This document shows positions 54,963-64,000 of a stretch of 64,000 nucleotides of DNA, piece after piece; positions within the stretch are counted from its first letter, which is position 1, and every line of letters starts with the position of its first letter. The notes under the pieces are model-generated. The model saw only the letters and a program-made list of their open reading frames with translations, ran no database searches and had not been told where the DNA came from. The translations under genes and the position numbers were made by a program. The DNA lies in contig NZ_CP151803.1 of the NCBI RefSeq assembly GCF_038446955.1, positions 3,162,001 through 3,226,000 on the forward strand. Direction: 5' to 3'. The stretch is from Pedobacter sp. FW305-3-2-15-E-R2A2. Lineage in GTDB: Bacteria > Bacteroidota > Bacteroidia > Sphingobacteriales > Sphingobacteriaceae.

Positions 54963-56996
54963 ATGATGAATTTAGACGATAATATTGTTAGATATTTACT
55001 ATCCTTTTCTATAAAATTTCCGGAGAAGACTGCCTTTACTACATTGGATAGTTCTTTACAAGAAAAGGATAAGATCAGTTACAGCGAGTTAGCTTCCAGG
55101 GTGGAACAGCTTAGTACTCGGAATAATTTCAAAAAGCATTCTCAGAAATGTGCCGTTTTATTTTACAACTCCGTTAATGATTTTGTCATCGCTTTTCTTG
55201 CCTGCCAAAATTTAGGTATCATACCAATTCCTGTACCTTTTAGTAAGGGGGGGAAACAATTCAAAAGAATTTCCAACATACTTTTGGATTCCTCAGCGAC
55301 CGTGATTTTCTGTTCCATAGCGTCAGAGAAATATCTTAAATCTTCTTTACTTGATTATCCGGATTTAACTTCAGTGGAAGTTGTTTCAACCAATGAGTTT
55401 TCTGATTCGGCTGTACTTAAATTAAATTTGAATACAACTGATCAAAAGATCTCATTTATTCAATATACTTCAGGATCTACAAATTCACCCAAAGGGGTTA
55501 TTGTAAGTAAGGGGAATCTTATTCATAATCAGGGGCTTTTAAAAGAAGCATTTAAATGCGATGAAGAATCCAGAATTTTTTCCTGGTTGCCTTTTCATCA
55601 TGATATGGGATTGGTAGGTAATATTCTTCATACGATATATACTGGTTGTACTTGTATCGTCATGTCTTCCTTTCATTTTGTTCAAAAGCCTCAAAGCTGG
55701 CTGGAGGCCATTTCCAAATTCAATATTACACATAGTGGCGGTCCAAATTTTTCTTACGATATGTGTGTTGACAAGACCTCTGGTGAAGTTTTTAAGCGCT
55801 TGGATCTTTCGTCATGGAAGGTTGCATATAATGGCTCTGAACAAGTTCGTTCGGAAACATTAAGTAGATTCTCAAATCATTTCAAAGAGGCTGGTTTTAA
55901 GGAGGATGCATTTTACCCTTGTTATGGTCTTGCAGAATGTACTTTATTGGTATCAGGTGCAAAAGAAAGAGAGAAATCTTTAGTTGTTCATATTGATAAG
56001 AAATCTTTGTCGGCAGATCAGATCGTTTTTGCCCCTCAGGATGTTGAGGATAGTTACTCCATTGTTAGCAACGGTAAGATTATCAATGGATCAACTGTAA
56101 AAATCATTGGTTTATCCGGACAGAGGGAATGCCATGATTTACAACAAGGTGAAATCTGTATTGCTGGCAGAAGTGTGACGGACGGATATTGGAACAAGAG
56201 TACAGATCATCTTTTTTACGAAATTAATAATGAAAAGTTTTTAAGATCAGGAGATATAGGTTTTTTTTATCAGGATCAGCTTTTTATTTGTGGCAGATAT
56301 AAGGAGGTCCTGATTATCAGAGGGAGGAATTTATATCCATATGATATCGAAGAAGCTATTTCATTAAATCATGAAGCTATTAACCGGAATGGTGTAGTGG
56401 CGTTTTCGGTTAATGACAACCTGATTGTCATCGTGGAAATTAAAAGAACATATCTTCACAAAAACATTTTTAATGAGGTTTTGGTTGGTGTGAATAGTCT
56501 GGTAACCAGTTCGTTCAATATAGCTCCATATGACATTGTGCTAACTATTGAGTCTGGTATACCGAGAACGACAAGCGGTAAGTTACAACGGGTAAAATGT
56601 CAAAGTGATTACAATTTCCAAAAGATCAGAATTCTAGCCTCAAAATTACATGTTCTTCCGGATGGATTAAGTCTGGACGAATTCAGCGCTTATAAAGAAC
56701 AGGTATTATTATTAAAAGATTCAGATTCTATTAAGAAGTACTTACTGGATCTCATTCATAGAAAAGTTGGAATCAGCTCTATAAATCATATTTCTGAAAA
56801 CACAGAATTAACCGGGATTGGTATTGATTCTATCAAACTCATGGAAATTATTAATCATATAAATACTGATCTGGATATTCATTTAGACGCCCCGATGATA
56901 TTTGAAGATAATACTATTCATGCAATAACCGGCCTGATAGAAGGATTGTTATGGCTTAGGAATGAACCTATAGCAGGAAAGGAGGTTATTCTGTGA
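54963..56996 (+). CDS. Fatty-acyl-AMP ligase (FAAL) fused to acyl carrier protein
   Basis: This 677-residue loading protein has an adenylate-forming domain (about 1-590) with IQYTSGSTNSPKGV, FSWLPFHHDMGLVGNILHTIYTGCTC and the GGPNFSYDMC region, all typical of fatty-acyl-AMP ligases rather than acyl-CoA synthetases. The C-terminal lobe has SGDIGFFYQDQLFICGRYKEVLIIRGRN and a late SGKLQR with the catalytic Lys. An ACP (about 600-670) follows, with phosphopantetheine Ser623 in GIGIDSIKL. The protein should activate a free fatty acid and load it on its own ACP to start the lipopeptide. The first codons are ATG ATG. The stop overlaps the GTG start of NRPS 2, showing translational coupling. Confidence 0.93.
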   Translation: MMNLDDNIVRYLLSFSIKFPEKTAFTTLDSSLQEKDKISYSELASRVEQLSTRNNFKKHSQKCAVLFYNSVNDFVIAFLACQNLGIIPIPVPFSKGGKQFKRISNILLDSSATVIFCSIASEKYLKSSLLDYPDLTSVEVVSTNEFSDSAVLKLNLNTTDQKISFIQYTSGSTNSPKGVIVSKGNLIHNQGLLKEAFKCDEESRIFSWLPFHHDMGLVGNILHTIYTGCTCIVMSSFHFVQKPQSWLEAISKFNITHSGGPNFSYDMCVDKTSGEVFKRLDLSSWKVAYNGSEQVRSETLSRFSNHFKEAGFKEDAFYPCYGLAECTLLVSGAKEREKSLVVHIDKKSLSADQIVFAPQDVEDSYSIVSNGKIINGSTVKIIGLSGQRECHDLQQGEICIAGRSVTDGYWNKSTDHLFYEINNEKFLRSGDIGFFYQDQLFICGRYKEVLIIRGRNLYPYDIEEAISLNHEAINRNGVVAFSVNDNLIVIVEIKRTYLHKNIFNEVLVGVNSLVTSSFNIAPYDIVLTIESGIPRTTSGKLQRVKCQSDYNFQKIRILASKLHVLPDGLSLDEFSAYKEQVLLLKDSDSIKKYLLDLIHRKVGISSINHISENTELTGIGIDSIKLMEIINHINTDLDIHLDAPMIFEDNTIHAITGLIEGLLWLRNEPIAGKEVIL

Positions 56997-59900
56997 GCCC
57001 GATTGAAATCATATTACTATTTAAGAAGTTTAACATAGTTCCTGTTGTTGATGGTGATCAGATTAGATTGACTGGCGAAGTACAGCATCTGACTCCAGAA
57101 ATTATTCAGAAAATAAAAGATCATAAAGGCCATCTCTTATCACTATTACAACCATCCAGATCAGAAATTATTCCAGTTTTGGAACAAAGTCGTTATGAAC
57201 TGTCGTCGTTTCAGAAAGGGATATGGTTGCTCAGTAAATTTCATGGAGGTTCAGCGGCATATAATGTGGTAACCAATCTGTATTGGAAGGGAAAGTTCAT
57301 TAAGGAAAATTTAGAGCAGGCACTTCATTTTATTACTCAGAAACATGAAATTCTGCGAACAGTTTTTATAGAGGAAGATGGAAATGTCTGGCAAAGTGTA
57401 TTGGAAAAATCGACAGGCTTTTTCTCTTTCTTTGACTCAAGAAATAGTCCGGATATCAAAGAATATTTGAAATCTGAGATCAGAATAATTACCAGTCATA
57501 ATTTCAATCTGGAGAAAGGGCCTCTGATTAAAATCAATGTTTATCAGATTTCCGATGAAGAATTCGCTTTAATTATTTCCATACATCACCTCATTTGTGA
57601 TAATAGATCTGTTATCCTCTTTTTAAAGGAAATACTTGATTTTTATAAGACGCTATGTGAGTCGGAAGAAATCGTTTTAAAACCATTAAGTATCCAATAT
57701 AAAGACTATGTACAATGGCAAAATCAATCCTTAAATAAAGATGGTTTAAACAGGTGTAAAGCGTTTTGGGAACTTAAATCTTTATATACTGTTGAACCTC
57801 TAAATTTACCAGCGGATAACCTGAGACCTAAAGTGATGGGTTTTGATGGAGCTTCCTCTAAATTCTATTTTGATTATGCTCTTTATCTGCAGATACAGGA
57901 ATTTAGCGAAAGCAATCATATGACTACTTTCAGTTTCTTCAGGTCATGTCTTCTATTGCTGCTCCACAAGCTTTCCGGTCAGACTAGTATCATTTTTGGC
58001 ACGCCTGTATCCATGCGTGATCGTCTTGAGCTTGAGGAGCAAATCGGATTGTATATCAATACTTTACCGCTAAAATTTGATATTAACGTAGAGGAGTCAT
58101 TTGAAGACTTTTCTAAACAGGTTCATGACGATACATTAAAGACGCTTAGTTTTAAAGAATACCCTTTAGTCGATATTATTCAAGATAATGCTGTTAATTC
58201 CGATACAGGCAGAAATGCTTTGTTTGATGTATTGATGTCTTATCAGGATTTAACTATTGGCAGGACAAATGAAGATTTTTACAACCTGTATGGTATTCAG
58301 CTAGGTTTGCTGGATGAGTTTTTATTTACTTCAGGGGATATAGCGCATCAGGATATCAAATCTAAATTTGATTTGAGTTTTAATTTTGGAAGGGAACTGG
58401 ATAAATTTTATCTGGAAATTGAATATTCTACTCAATTATTTCAGAAAGATACTATTCTTAGATTTTTTAAATATTTTTTTCACATTACAAAACAGGTTGT
58501 TTTACAGAATGATATTTTAATATCTGATATACAGGTTATTGATGCTGCTGAGCGTGAACAGTTATTGTATGGATTCAATGCTACTGATGTCTCTTATCCG
58601 GTTGATCAGACATTGGTTTCTTTGTTCCGGAAACAGGTTTTACTTGATCCGGATGCTATTGCGGTCGTTTACCGGGAGCGGGAATTGAGTTATGGCGCGC
58701 TTGATGCTGCATCAGACCGTTTAGCACATTACCTGGTTTCCAGCCATGGTATCGGGGCTGATGTGCTGGTTGGTTTGCTGGTGGAGCGTTCGGATTGGAT
58801 GATCATTGCGATTCTCGGGGTCCTGAAGTCAGGCGGGGCTTATGTTCCAATCGATCCTGCTTATCCGCAGGAACGAATTGATTATATGATCAGTGACAGC
58901 AATTGCCGTTTGATCATTGACGATTCCTGGATATCGGATTTTGTTCAGCAAAGTCCTGGCCTTGGTTCGGATTATATTGCAGCAGAGATTAAGCCTTCAG
59001 ATCTGGCTTATGTGATTTATACTTCGGGTTCTACGGGGCAGCCTAAAGGAGTGATGATTTCTCACGAAAATGTAGCAAGTTTTTTCATTAATTTTCAGTC
59101 AGGGTTTTCTTTGAATAAGGGAATGGTACTGGCTGCCATTACAAATTATACGTTTGACATCTCTGTATTAGAGCTTGTTGGCACCCTGATTAATGGGTTG
59201 AAAATTGTTTTAATCGCGGAAACAGACCCATTAAGTATTTTGGGGTATTTAGATAAACATCACATCAATGCCTTACAAATAACCCCATCACGGTTAAATC
59301 AGCTTTTCGAATCTTCAGCTAAAGCACTTGAGATATTACGATCTCTGGATGTGCTTTTGGTTGGTGGGGAACCATTGAGTAAGGTTAATTATGAGCGGTT
59401 GTCTGCACTCACTTCCACCCGGGTGTTGAATGTATATGGACCAACCGAGACGACCATATGGAGCAGTAGTTTTGAGATAAAAAATAGTACCTGTTTTTCT
59501 ATAGGGGGACCATTACTAAATGAAAAGATTTATATTCTGGACAAGTATGGGAATGTGAGCCCTTTAGGTGTTCCCGGCGAGATTTGTATCAGTGGAGCCG
59601 GAGTTGGGCGAGGTTATCTGAACCGTGCGGAGTTGAGTGCAGAGAAGTTTGTCCCAAACCCTTACCAGCTTGCGGAAGAAAAGCTACAGGGGCTGAATGA
59701 ACGGATGTACCTGACCGGAGATCAGGGGCGCTGGCTGGAAGATGGGAACATTGAGTTTCTGGGCCGTAAGGATGACCAGGTCAAGATCCGTGGTTACCGG
59801 ATTGAGCCCGGAGAGATTGAGGGGGTGTTACAGGGTTATCCGGATATAATTTCTTCCGTTGTGATTGCGCGTAAAGGTGCTTCAGCAGATCAGGAACTGA

Positions 59901-62900
59901 TCGCTTACCTGGTGAGCGGTTCAGCACTGGTGATTCAGGAATTGCGTACCTACCTGGGCAGTAAGCTTCCTTCCTATATGGTTCCTTCCCATTATGTGCA
60001 GCTGGAATCATTGCCGCTGAATGCCAGCGGGAAGACCGACCGCAAGGCATTACCCGATCCTGAGGGCTTAGGTATGGCCAGTGGAGTGACATATGTCGCT
60101 CCGCGTACAGCGGTGGAAGAGAAGCTGGCTGCGATCTGGAGTGAACTGCTTGAGGTGCCTCGGGAACGTATTGGTATTGATGATGATTTCCTGAATCTTG
60201 GCGGTCACAGTCTGAAGATGATCCGCTTGAGCAGCCAGATTTATAAAATATTTGAGGTAAAGACAGAACTTCAGGAGCTTTTTAGTAAGACAACACTTTG
60301 CGCACAGGCAGCGCTGATTGCAGCTGGAAAAAAAGAAACTTTTTCATGTATTCCGTTGGTAGACCTGTCTTCGGATTATGTACTGTCCTCTTCTCAGCGT
60401 CGTTTGTGGATCCTAAGCCAGTTTGGCGATGGTAATATTGCCTACAATGCTCCAGGGGTTTATCTGTTTGAGGGTTCATTGGACCTGGGCGGTCTTTCCC
60501 ATGCTTTTTCAGCGCTGATTGAGCGCCATGAGATTTTACGTACCGTTTTTCGCAATAATGAATCTGGTGATATCCGTCAGGTTGTTCTAAGTGCTTCTGA
60601 ATCTGGTTTTAAGATTTCGGAGTGTGATTTTACAGCTGCAGCTGATCAGGATGATGTTGTTCATGAACAGGTCGCAAAGGATATCCGTGCGGCTTTTGAC
60701 CTTGCTCAAGGTCCCTTGCTTCGTGCCGGTGTTTATCGTTTGAGCGCAGATCGCTGGGTTTTTACTTATGTGATGCACCACATCATCAGCGATGGCTGGT
60801 CGATGGAGATCCTGATTAAAGAGTTGTTGGCGTATTATAATGCGTATGTCAGCGGGTCAGCACCTGAGCTTCCCGGCTTGCGCATTCAGTATAAAGATTA
60901 TGCTGCCTGGCAGCATAATGAGCTTAATGGTGCTTCACTGAGCAGGCACAGGAGTTACTGGCAGCAGCAGTTATCGGGAACACTTCCGGTACTGGAACTG
61001 GCTACAGACCGTCCCCGTTCTGCGGTGAAGACATATAACGGCGGACAGGTTCAGGTCGCTCTTAATGGTTTGGCCGTTTCCGGTTTACGAAGCCTGATGC
61101 AATCAGAAGGAACTACACTTTTTATGGGGGTGCTGGCAGGTGTTAATGCATTGCTTTATCGCTATAGTGGTCAGGATGATTTGATTGTAGGGAGTCCTAT
61201 TGCCGGCCGTAACCACTCAGACCTGGAAGACCAGATTGGTTTTTATGTGAATACGCTGGTTCTTCGCAGCCGTATAGGCGAGGGGGAGAGTTACCGTTCA
61301 CTGCTGGAGCAGACGCGTGAAGTTACCCTTGGAGCTTATGAACATCAGGTGTACCCTTTTGATGAGCTTGTGAGTGACCTTCGTTTAACTGCAGACCAGA
61401 GCCGCAATCCGTTATTTGATGTGCTGGTTGAGTTACAGCATATGGAATATTCTTTTGAAAAGAAGGACGATATGACCGGGCTTCAGGTTAGTGGCTACAA
61501 CAGCGATGGTATGGATGTAGTGAGTAAGTTTGACCTGCGTTTTATCTTCCAGTCGGGACAAGGAGAAGAATTACATTTAAATATAGAATATAACAGTGAT
61601 TTGTATGATCGTGAGACGGTTATACGTATGGGTGGGCATTTGAACGCGTTGTTGTCAGAGATGATCATTTCTCCTGATGCAGCATTCTCAGGTTTGGATT
61701 ATCTGAGTATTGCCGAGCGTGAACAGTTACTGTATGGATTCAATGCGACCGATGTTTCCTATCCGGCTGGGCAGACCGTGGTTTCTATGTTCCGGGAGCA
61801 AGTTTTACTTGATCCCGCTGCTATAGCGGTTGTTTACCGGGACCGGGAATTGAGTTATGCTGAAGTTGATGCTGCATCCGACCGTCTGGCACACCACCTG
61901 GTTTCCAGCCATGGTATCGGGGCTGATGTGCTGGTTGGTTTGCTGGTGGAGCGTTCGGATTGGATGATCATAGGGCTTCTTGGAATCCTGAAATCAGGCG
62001 GGGCTTATGTTCCGATTGATCCTGCTTATCCCAAAGAACGCATCCGTTATATGGTGGAAGATGCAGGCATCGGATTACTGCTGACCCAGACCGATTACAT
62101 GTTTGAGCTGGATTATTACCAGGGGGCTCTTTTTGCGGTGGATGTCCAGTTGTCAGGGTTGGATGAGGTATCCGGCGGGCTTATTCCATGCAGGACTTCA
62201 GATCTGGCTTATGTGATTTATACCTCCGGATCTACAGGTCAGCCAAAGGGGGTGATGATTGAGCATGGCAGTTTAATGAATTATCTTAACTGGTGTTCCG
62301 GATATTACTTTGATGATGGGCTATCGGGTCATTTTGGACTTTACACTTCCCTGTCGTTTGACCTGACTGTAACGAGTATTTTTTGTGGATTGCTGAGTGG
62401 CAGGGGGCTTTTTGTTTATGACCAGGATCAGGAGCTGGGTTCGATCCTGAGTGATAGTTTCAGCAGCTCCCGGGGGATTGACAGCATCAAGCTGACCCCT
62501 TCTCATATTGAGGTGCTGAAACATTCAGGACTGGTTTCGGGGAATATCAGCTGTGCAATTGTAGGGGGAGAGGAGGTTAGTGTTGCTCATGTTGATGTTT
62601 TGAAGGGCATTAATTCAGATATGCGGATTTATAATGAGTACGGTCCCACAGAATCTACAGTGGGTTGTATTGTAAGAGAACTGCAAAATGATGGTTCCCG
62701 CATTTTGATTGGGAAGCCGGTTTCCAATACACGTATCTATATTACCGACCGTGATGGCGGGTTAAGTGCAGTGGGTGTTGCCGGAGAGATTTGTATCAGC
62801 GGGGCTGGTCTGGCACGTGGTTACCTGAACCGTGCGGAGTTGAGTGCAGAGAAGTTTGTCCCGAATCCTTACCAGCTTGCAGAAGAAAAATTGCAAGGAA

Positions 62901-64000
62901 TTAATGAACGGATGTACCTGACCGGAGATCAGGGGCGCTGGCTGAGTGATGGGAACATTGAGTTTCTGGGGCGTAAGGATGACCAGGTCAAGATCCGTGG
63001 TTACCGTATTGAGCTTGGGGAGATTGAGGGGGTGCTACAGGGTTACCCTGATATGGTTTCTGCCGTTGTGATTGCACGCAAAGGTGTTTCGGGAGTCCGG
63101 GAACTGATCGCTTACCTGGTGAGTGGTTCAGTGCTGGTGATTCAGGAATTGCGTACCTACCTGGGCAGTAGACTTCCTTCCTATATGGTTCCTTCCCATT
63201 ATGTGCAGCTGGATTCATTGCCGCTGAATGCCAATGGAAAGACAGACCGTAAAGCTTTACCCGATCCTGAGGGCATGGGTATGGCAAGCGGGGTAGCCTA
63301 TGTTGCTCCGCGTACAGAGATTGAAGAAAAGCTGGCCGCGATCTGGAGTGAGGTTTTAAATACCCCCAAAGCGCGTATTGGTATCCATGACAGTTTCTTT
63401 GATCTTGGCGGGGATTCTATCAAGTCTATCCAGATTGTGTCGCGTTTAAAACAACAGGGATATTCCTTAACGATCCAGGAAGTGCTTTTATATCCGGTGA
63501 TCGGAACGTTATCAAAATATGTACGTGTTACTGTTCGGGACATTGACCAGCAGCCGGTTGTGGGACTGACAGGACTGAGCCCCATCCAGCGGATGTTTTT
63601 TGAAGATTATGGCAGTACACCGGTTCATTATAACCAGTCTGTTTTACTGCGGAGCAGCTCGCGTTTATCGCTGAAGGCCCTTCGCTTAGCGTTGGATAAG
63701 CTGGTAGAACATCATGACGCCCTGCGTATGGTTTACTACCAGCAGGAGGGAACCTGGTTACAGGAGAATAAAGACCTAAGCCAGGCTTATGGCTTTGAGG
63801 AGGTGGAACAGGAATTGGATGAAGCCGGTTTTGCTTTGTTTTGTGACCATGTTCAGGGCAGTGCCGATTTATCTTCGGGTCCCCTGTTCCGTGCGGTACT
63901 TTTCCGTGGGTCAGATGGGTCAGACCGGTTGCTGCTGGTGAGTCACCATCTGGTGATTGACGGGGTTTCCTGGCGTATCATTTTTGAGGATTTATCCTCA
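56993..64000 (+). CDS. Nonribosomal peptide synthetase, TubC-C-A-PCP-C-A-PCP-E..., 3' end outside window
   Basis: The GTG start at 56993 overlaps the ligase stop (56994-56996) by 4 bases and has a strong AAGGAGG site upstream, unusual for this genome. The frame is open to the right edge (2336 residues visible). Domains are a TubC-type docking region (about 1-50), C1 (HHLICDN, HH at 198-199), A1 (SGSTG from Tyr676), PCP1 (Ser1073), C2 (HHIISDG, HH 1262-1263), A2 (Tyr1743), PCP2 (Ser2142, LGGDSIK) and an epimerase that starts GLSPIQRMFFE and has HHLVIDGVSWRI (HH 2318-2319). Codes predict Gly for A1 and Asn for A2, so the second residue should be D-Asn. C1 should accept the fatty acyl group from the preceding ACP. 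C1 has Asn in place of the last Gly of HHxxxDG. Confidence 0.93.
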   Translation, partial: MSPIEIILLFKKFNIVPVVDGDQIRLTGEVQHLTPEIIQKIKDHKGHLLSLLQPSRSEIIPVLEQSRYELSSFQKGIWLLSKFHGGSAAYNVVTNLYWKGKFIKENLEQALHFITQKHEILRTVFIEEDGNVWQSVLEKSTGFFSFFDSRNSPDIKEYLKSEIRIITSHNFNLEKGPLIKINVYQISDEEFALIISIHHLICDNRSVILFLKEILDFYKTLCESEEIVLKPLSIQYKDYVQWQNQSLNKDGLNRCKAFWELKSLYTVEPLNLPADNLRPKVMGFDGASSKFYFDYALYLQIQEFSESNHMTTFSFFRSCLLLLLHKLSGQTSIIFGTPVSMRDRLELEEQIGLYINTLPLKFDINVEESFEDFSKQVHDDTLKTLSFKEYPLVDIIQDNAVNSDTGRNALFDVLMSYQDLTIGRTNEDFYNLYGIQLGLLDEFLFTSGDIAHQDIKSKFDLSFNFGRELDKFYLEIEYSTQLFQKDTILRFFKYFFHITKQVVLQNDILISDIQVIDAAEREQLLYGFNATDVSYPVDQTLVSLFRKQVLLDPDAIAVVYRERELSYGALDAASDRLAHYLVSSHGIGADVLVGLLVERSDWMIIAILGVLKSGGAYVPIDPAYPQERIDYMISDSNCRLIIDDSWISDFVQQSPGLGSDYIAAEIKPSDLAYVIYTSGSTGQPKGVMISHENVASFFINFQSGFSLNKGMVLAAITNYTFDISVLELVGTLINGLKIVLIAETDPLSILGYLDKHHINALQITPSRLNQLFESSAKALEILRSLDVLLVGGEPLSKVNYERLSALTSTRVLNVYGPTETTIWSSSFEIKNSTCFSIGGPLLNEKIYILDKYGNVSPLGVPGEICISGAGVGRGYLNRAELSAEKFVPNPYQLAEEKLQGLNERMYLTGDQGRWLEDGNIEFLGRKDDQVKIRGYRIEPGEIEGVLQGYPDIISSVVIARKGASADQELIAYLVSGSALVIQELRTYLGSKLPSYMVPSHYVQLESLPLNASGKTDRKALPDPEGLGMASGVTYVAPRTAVEEKLAAIWSELLEVPRERIGIDDDFLNLGGHSLKMIRLSSQIYKIFEVKTELQELFSKTTLCAQAALIAAGKKETFSCIPLVDLSSDYVLSSSQRRLWILSQFGDGNIAYNAPGVYLFEGSLDLGGLSHAFSALIERHEILRTVFRNNESGDIRQVVLSASESGFKISECDFTAAADQDDVVHEQVAKDIRAAFDLAQGPLLRAGVYRLSADRWVFTYVMHHIISDGWSMEILIKELLAYYNAYVSGSAPELPGLRIQYKDYAAWQHNELNGASLSRHRSYWQQQLSGTLPVLELATDRPRSAVKTYNGGQVQVALNGLAVSGLRSLMQSEGTTLFMGVLAGVNALLYRYSGQDDLIVGSPIAGRNHSDLEDQIGFYVNTLVLRSRIGEGESYRSLLEQTREVTLGAYEHQVYPFDELVSDLRLTADQSRNPLFDVLVELQHMEYSFEKKDDMTGLQVSGYNSDGMDVVSKFDLRFIFQSGQGEELHLNIEYNSDLYDRETVIRMGGHLNALLSEMIISPDAAFSGLDYLSIAEREQLLYGFNATDVSYPAGQTVVSMFREQVLLDPAAIAVVYRDRELSYAEVDAASDRLAHHLVSSHGIGADVLVGLLVERSDWMIIGLLGILKSGGAYVPIDPAYPKERIRYMVEDAGIGLLLTQTDYMFELDYYQGALFAVDVQLSGLDEVSGGLIPCRTSDLAYVIYTSGSTGQPKGVMIEHGSLMNYLNWCSGYYFDDGLSGHFGLYTSLSFDLTVTSIFCGLLSGRGLFVYDQDQELGSILSDSFSSSRGIDSIKLTPSHIEVLKHSGLVSGNISCAIVGGEEVSVAHVDVLKGINSDMRIYNEYGPTESTVGCIVRELQNDGSRILIGKPVSNTRIYITDRDGGLSAVGVAGEICISGAGLARGYLNRAELSAEKFVPNPYQLAEEKLQGINERMYLTGDQGRWLSDGNIEFLGRKDDQVKIRGYRIELGEIEGVLQGYPDMVSAVVIARKGVSGVRELIAYLVSGSVLVIQELRTYLGSRLPSYMVPSHYVQLDSLPLNANGKTDRKALPDPEGMGMASGVAYVAPRTEIEEKLAAIWSEVLNTPKARIGIHDSFFDLGGDSIKSIQIVSRLKQQGYSLTIQEVLLYPVIGTLSKYVRVTVRDIDQQPVVGLTGLSPIQRMFFEDYGSTPVHYNQSVLLRSSSRLSLKALRLALDKLVEHHDALRMVYYQQEGTWLQENKDLSQAYGFEEVEQELDEAGFALFCDHVQGSADLSSGPLFRAVLFRGSDGSDRLLLVSHHLVIDGVSWRIIFEDLSS
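57170..60330 (+). other. NRPS 2 module 1: C-A-PCP, Gly code
   Basis: The adenylation pocket reads D-I-L-Q-L-G-V-I-W, which matches the glycine code D-I-L-Q-L-G-L-I-W with one change. As the first condensation domain after the acyl-AMP ligase, C1 probably joins the fatty acyl group to glycine. Confidence 0.75.
59605..63420 (+). repeat. Segment duplicated in NRPS 1 (copy 2)
   Basis: This is the counterpart of 32970-36785 at a constant offset of 26,635 bases. Similarity stops just after the phosphopantetheine Ser codon of PCP2 (63416 here, 36781 there). After that point NRPS 1 continues into a condensation domain and NRPS 2 into an epimerase. Confidence 0.85.
60355..64000 (+). other. NRPS 2 module 2: C-A-PCP-E, D-Asn
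   Basis: The pocket reads D-L-T-K-I-G-E-V-G (Asn) and is almost identical at DNA level to NRPS 1 module 2. An epimerase follows the PCP, so the residue should be delivered as D-Asn. The epimerase is cut by the window edge after its HHxxxDG motif. Confidence 0.82.

Overview
The window looks like a chromosomal segment of a Bacteroidota bacterium, most likely a Pedobacter-like member of the Sphingobacteriaceae. The signs are moderate to low G+C, weak ribosome binding sites, a GLPGLI-family protein beside a carboxypeptidase-regulatory-domain outer-membrane barrel, LytS/LytTR signalling, TPR-containing HisKA_2 histidine kinases and many short lipoproteins. No rRNA, tRNA, CRISPR array or intact insertion sequence was seen.

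Region 1 (1-6.9 kb) holds the end of a very large protein of unknown function, an internally deleted Rpn-type nuclease pseudogene, a GH16-like lipoprotein, a CAP-domain lipoprotein and two unknown genes. Region 2 (6.9-23.2 kb) is a signalling and hydrolase island. Two TPR histidine kinase / NtrC-type regulator pairs and one shortened kinase bracket an operon of four exported or membrane-linked hydrolases. An alginate-export-type barrel follows, with a good sigma-54 promoter candidate in front of it.

Region 3 (23.4-29.9 kb) is a glycosyltransferase island. It contains a GT2-type enzyme, an 814-residue fusion of a lanthipeptide-dehydratase-C-terminal-like (SpaB_C) domain with a GT11 fucosyltransferase and a GT2-type domain, and two divergent GT9-like paralogues. 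No RiPP precursor peptide was found beside them.

Region 4 (30.3 kb to the right edge) is a nonribosomal peptide cluster. NRPS 1 is TubC-C-A-PCP-C-A-PCP-C-A-PCP-C. Its adenylation codes read Ser-like, Asn, Asn, and it has no thioesterase. It is followed by a CmlA-type di-iron beta-hydroxylase, a PvdE-type cyclic-peptide ABC exporter, a type II thioesterase, a penicillin-acylase-family periplasmic hydrolase and a small membrane protein. Next come a LytS/LytTR pair, an outer-membrane barrel and a GLPGLI protein. A second operon starts with a fatty-acyl-AMP ligase fused to an ACP and continues, overlapping by 4 bases, into NRPS 2. NRPS 2 is TubC-C-A(Gly)-PCP-C-A(Asn)-PCP-E and runs off the window.

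The inferred logic is that a fatty acid is activated by the ligase and condensed with a Gly/D-Asn/Asn-rich peptide. At least one residue would be beta-hydroxylated on the carrier protein. The acylated product would be exported by the PvdE-like transporter and possibly deacylated in the periplasm, as in pyoverdine maturation. NRPS 1 and NRPS 2 share a colinear segment of about 3.8 kb that is nearly identical in places, which points to recent module duplication or gene conversion. A short conserved intergenic element lies upstream of the fusion glycosyltransferase and of both NRPS operons.
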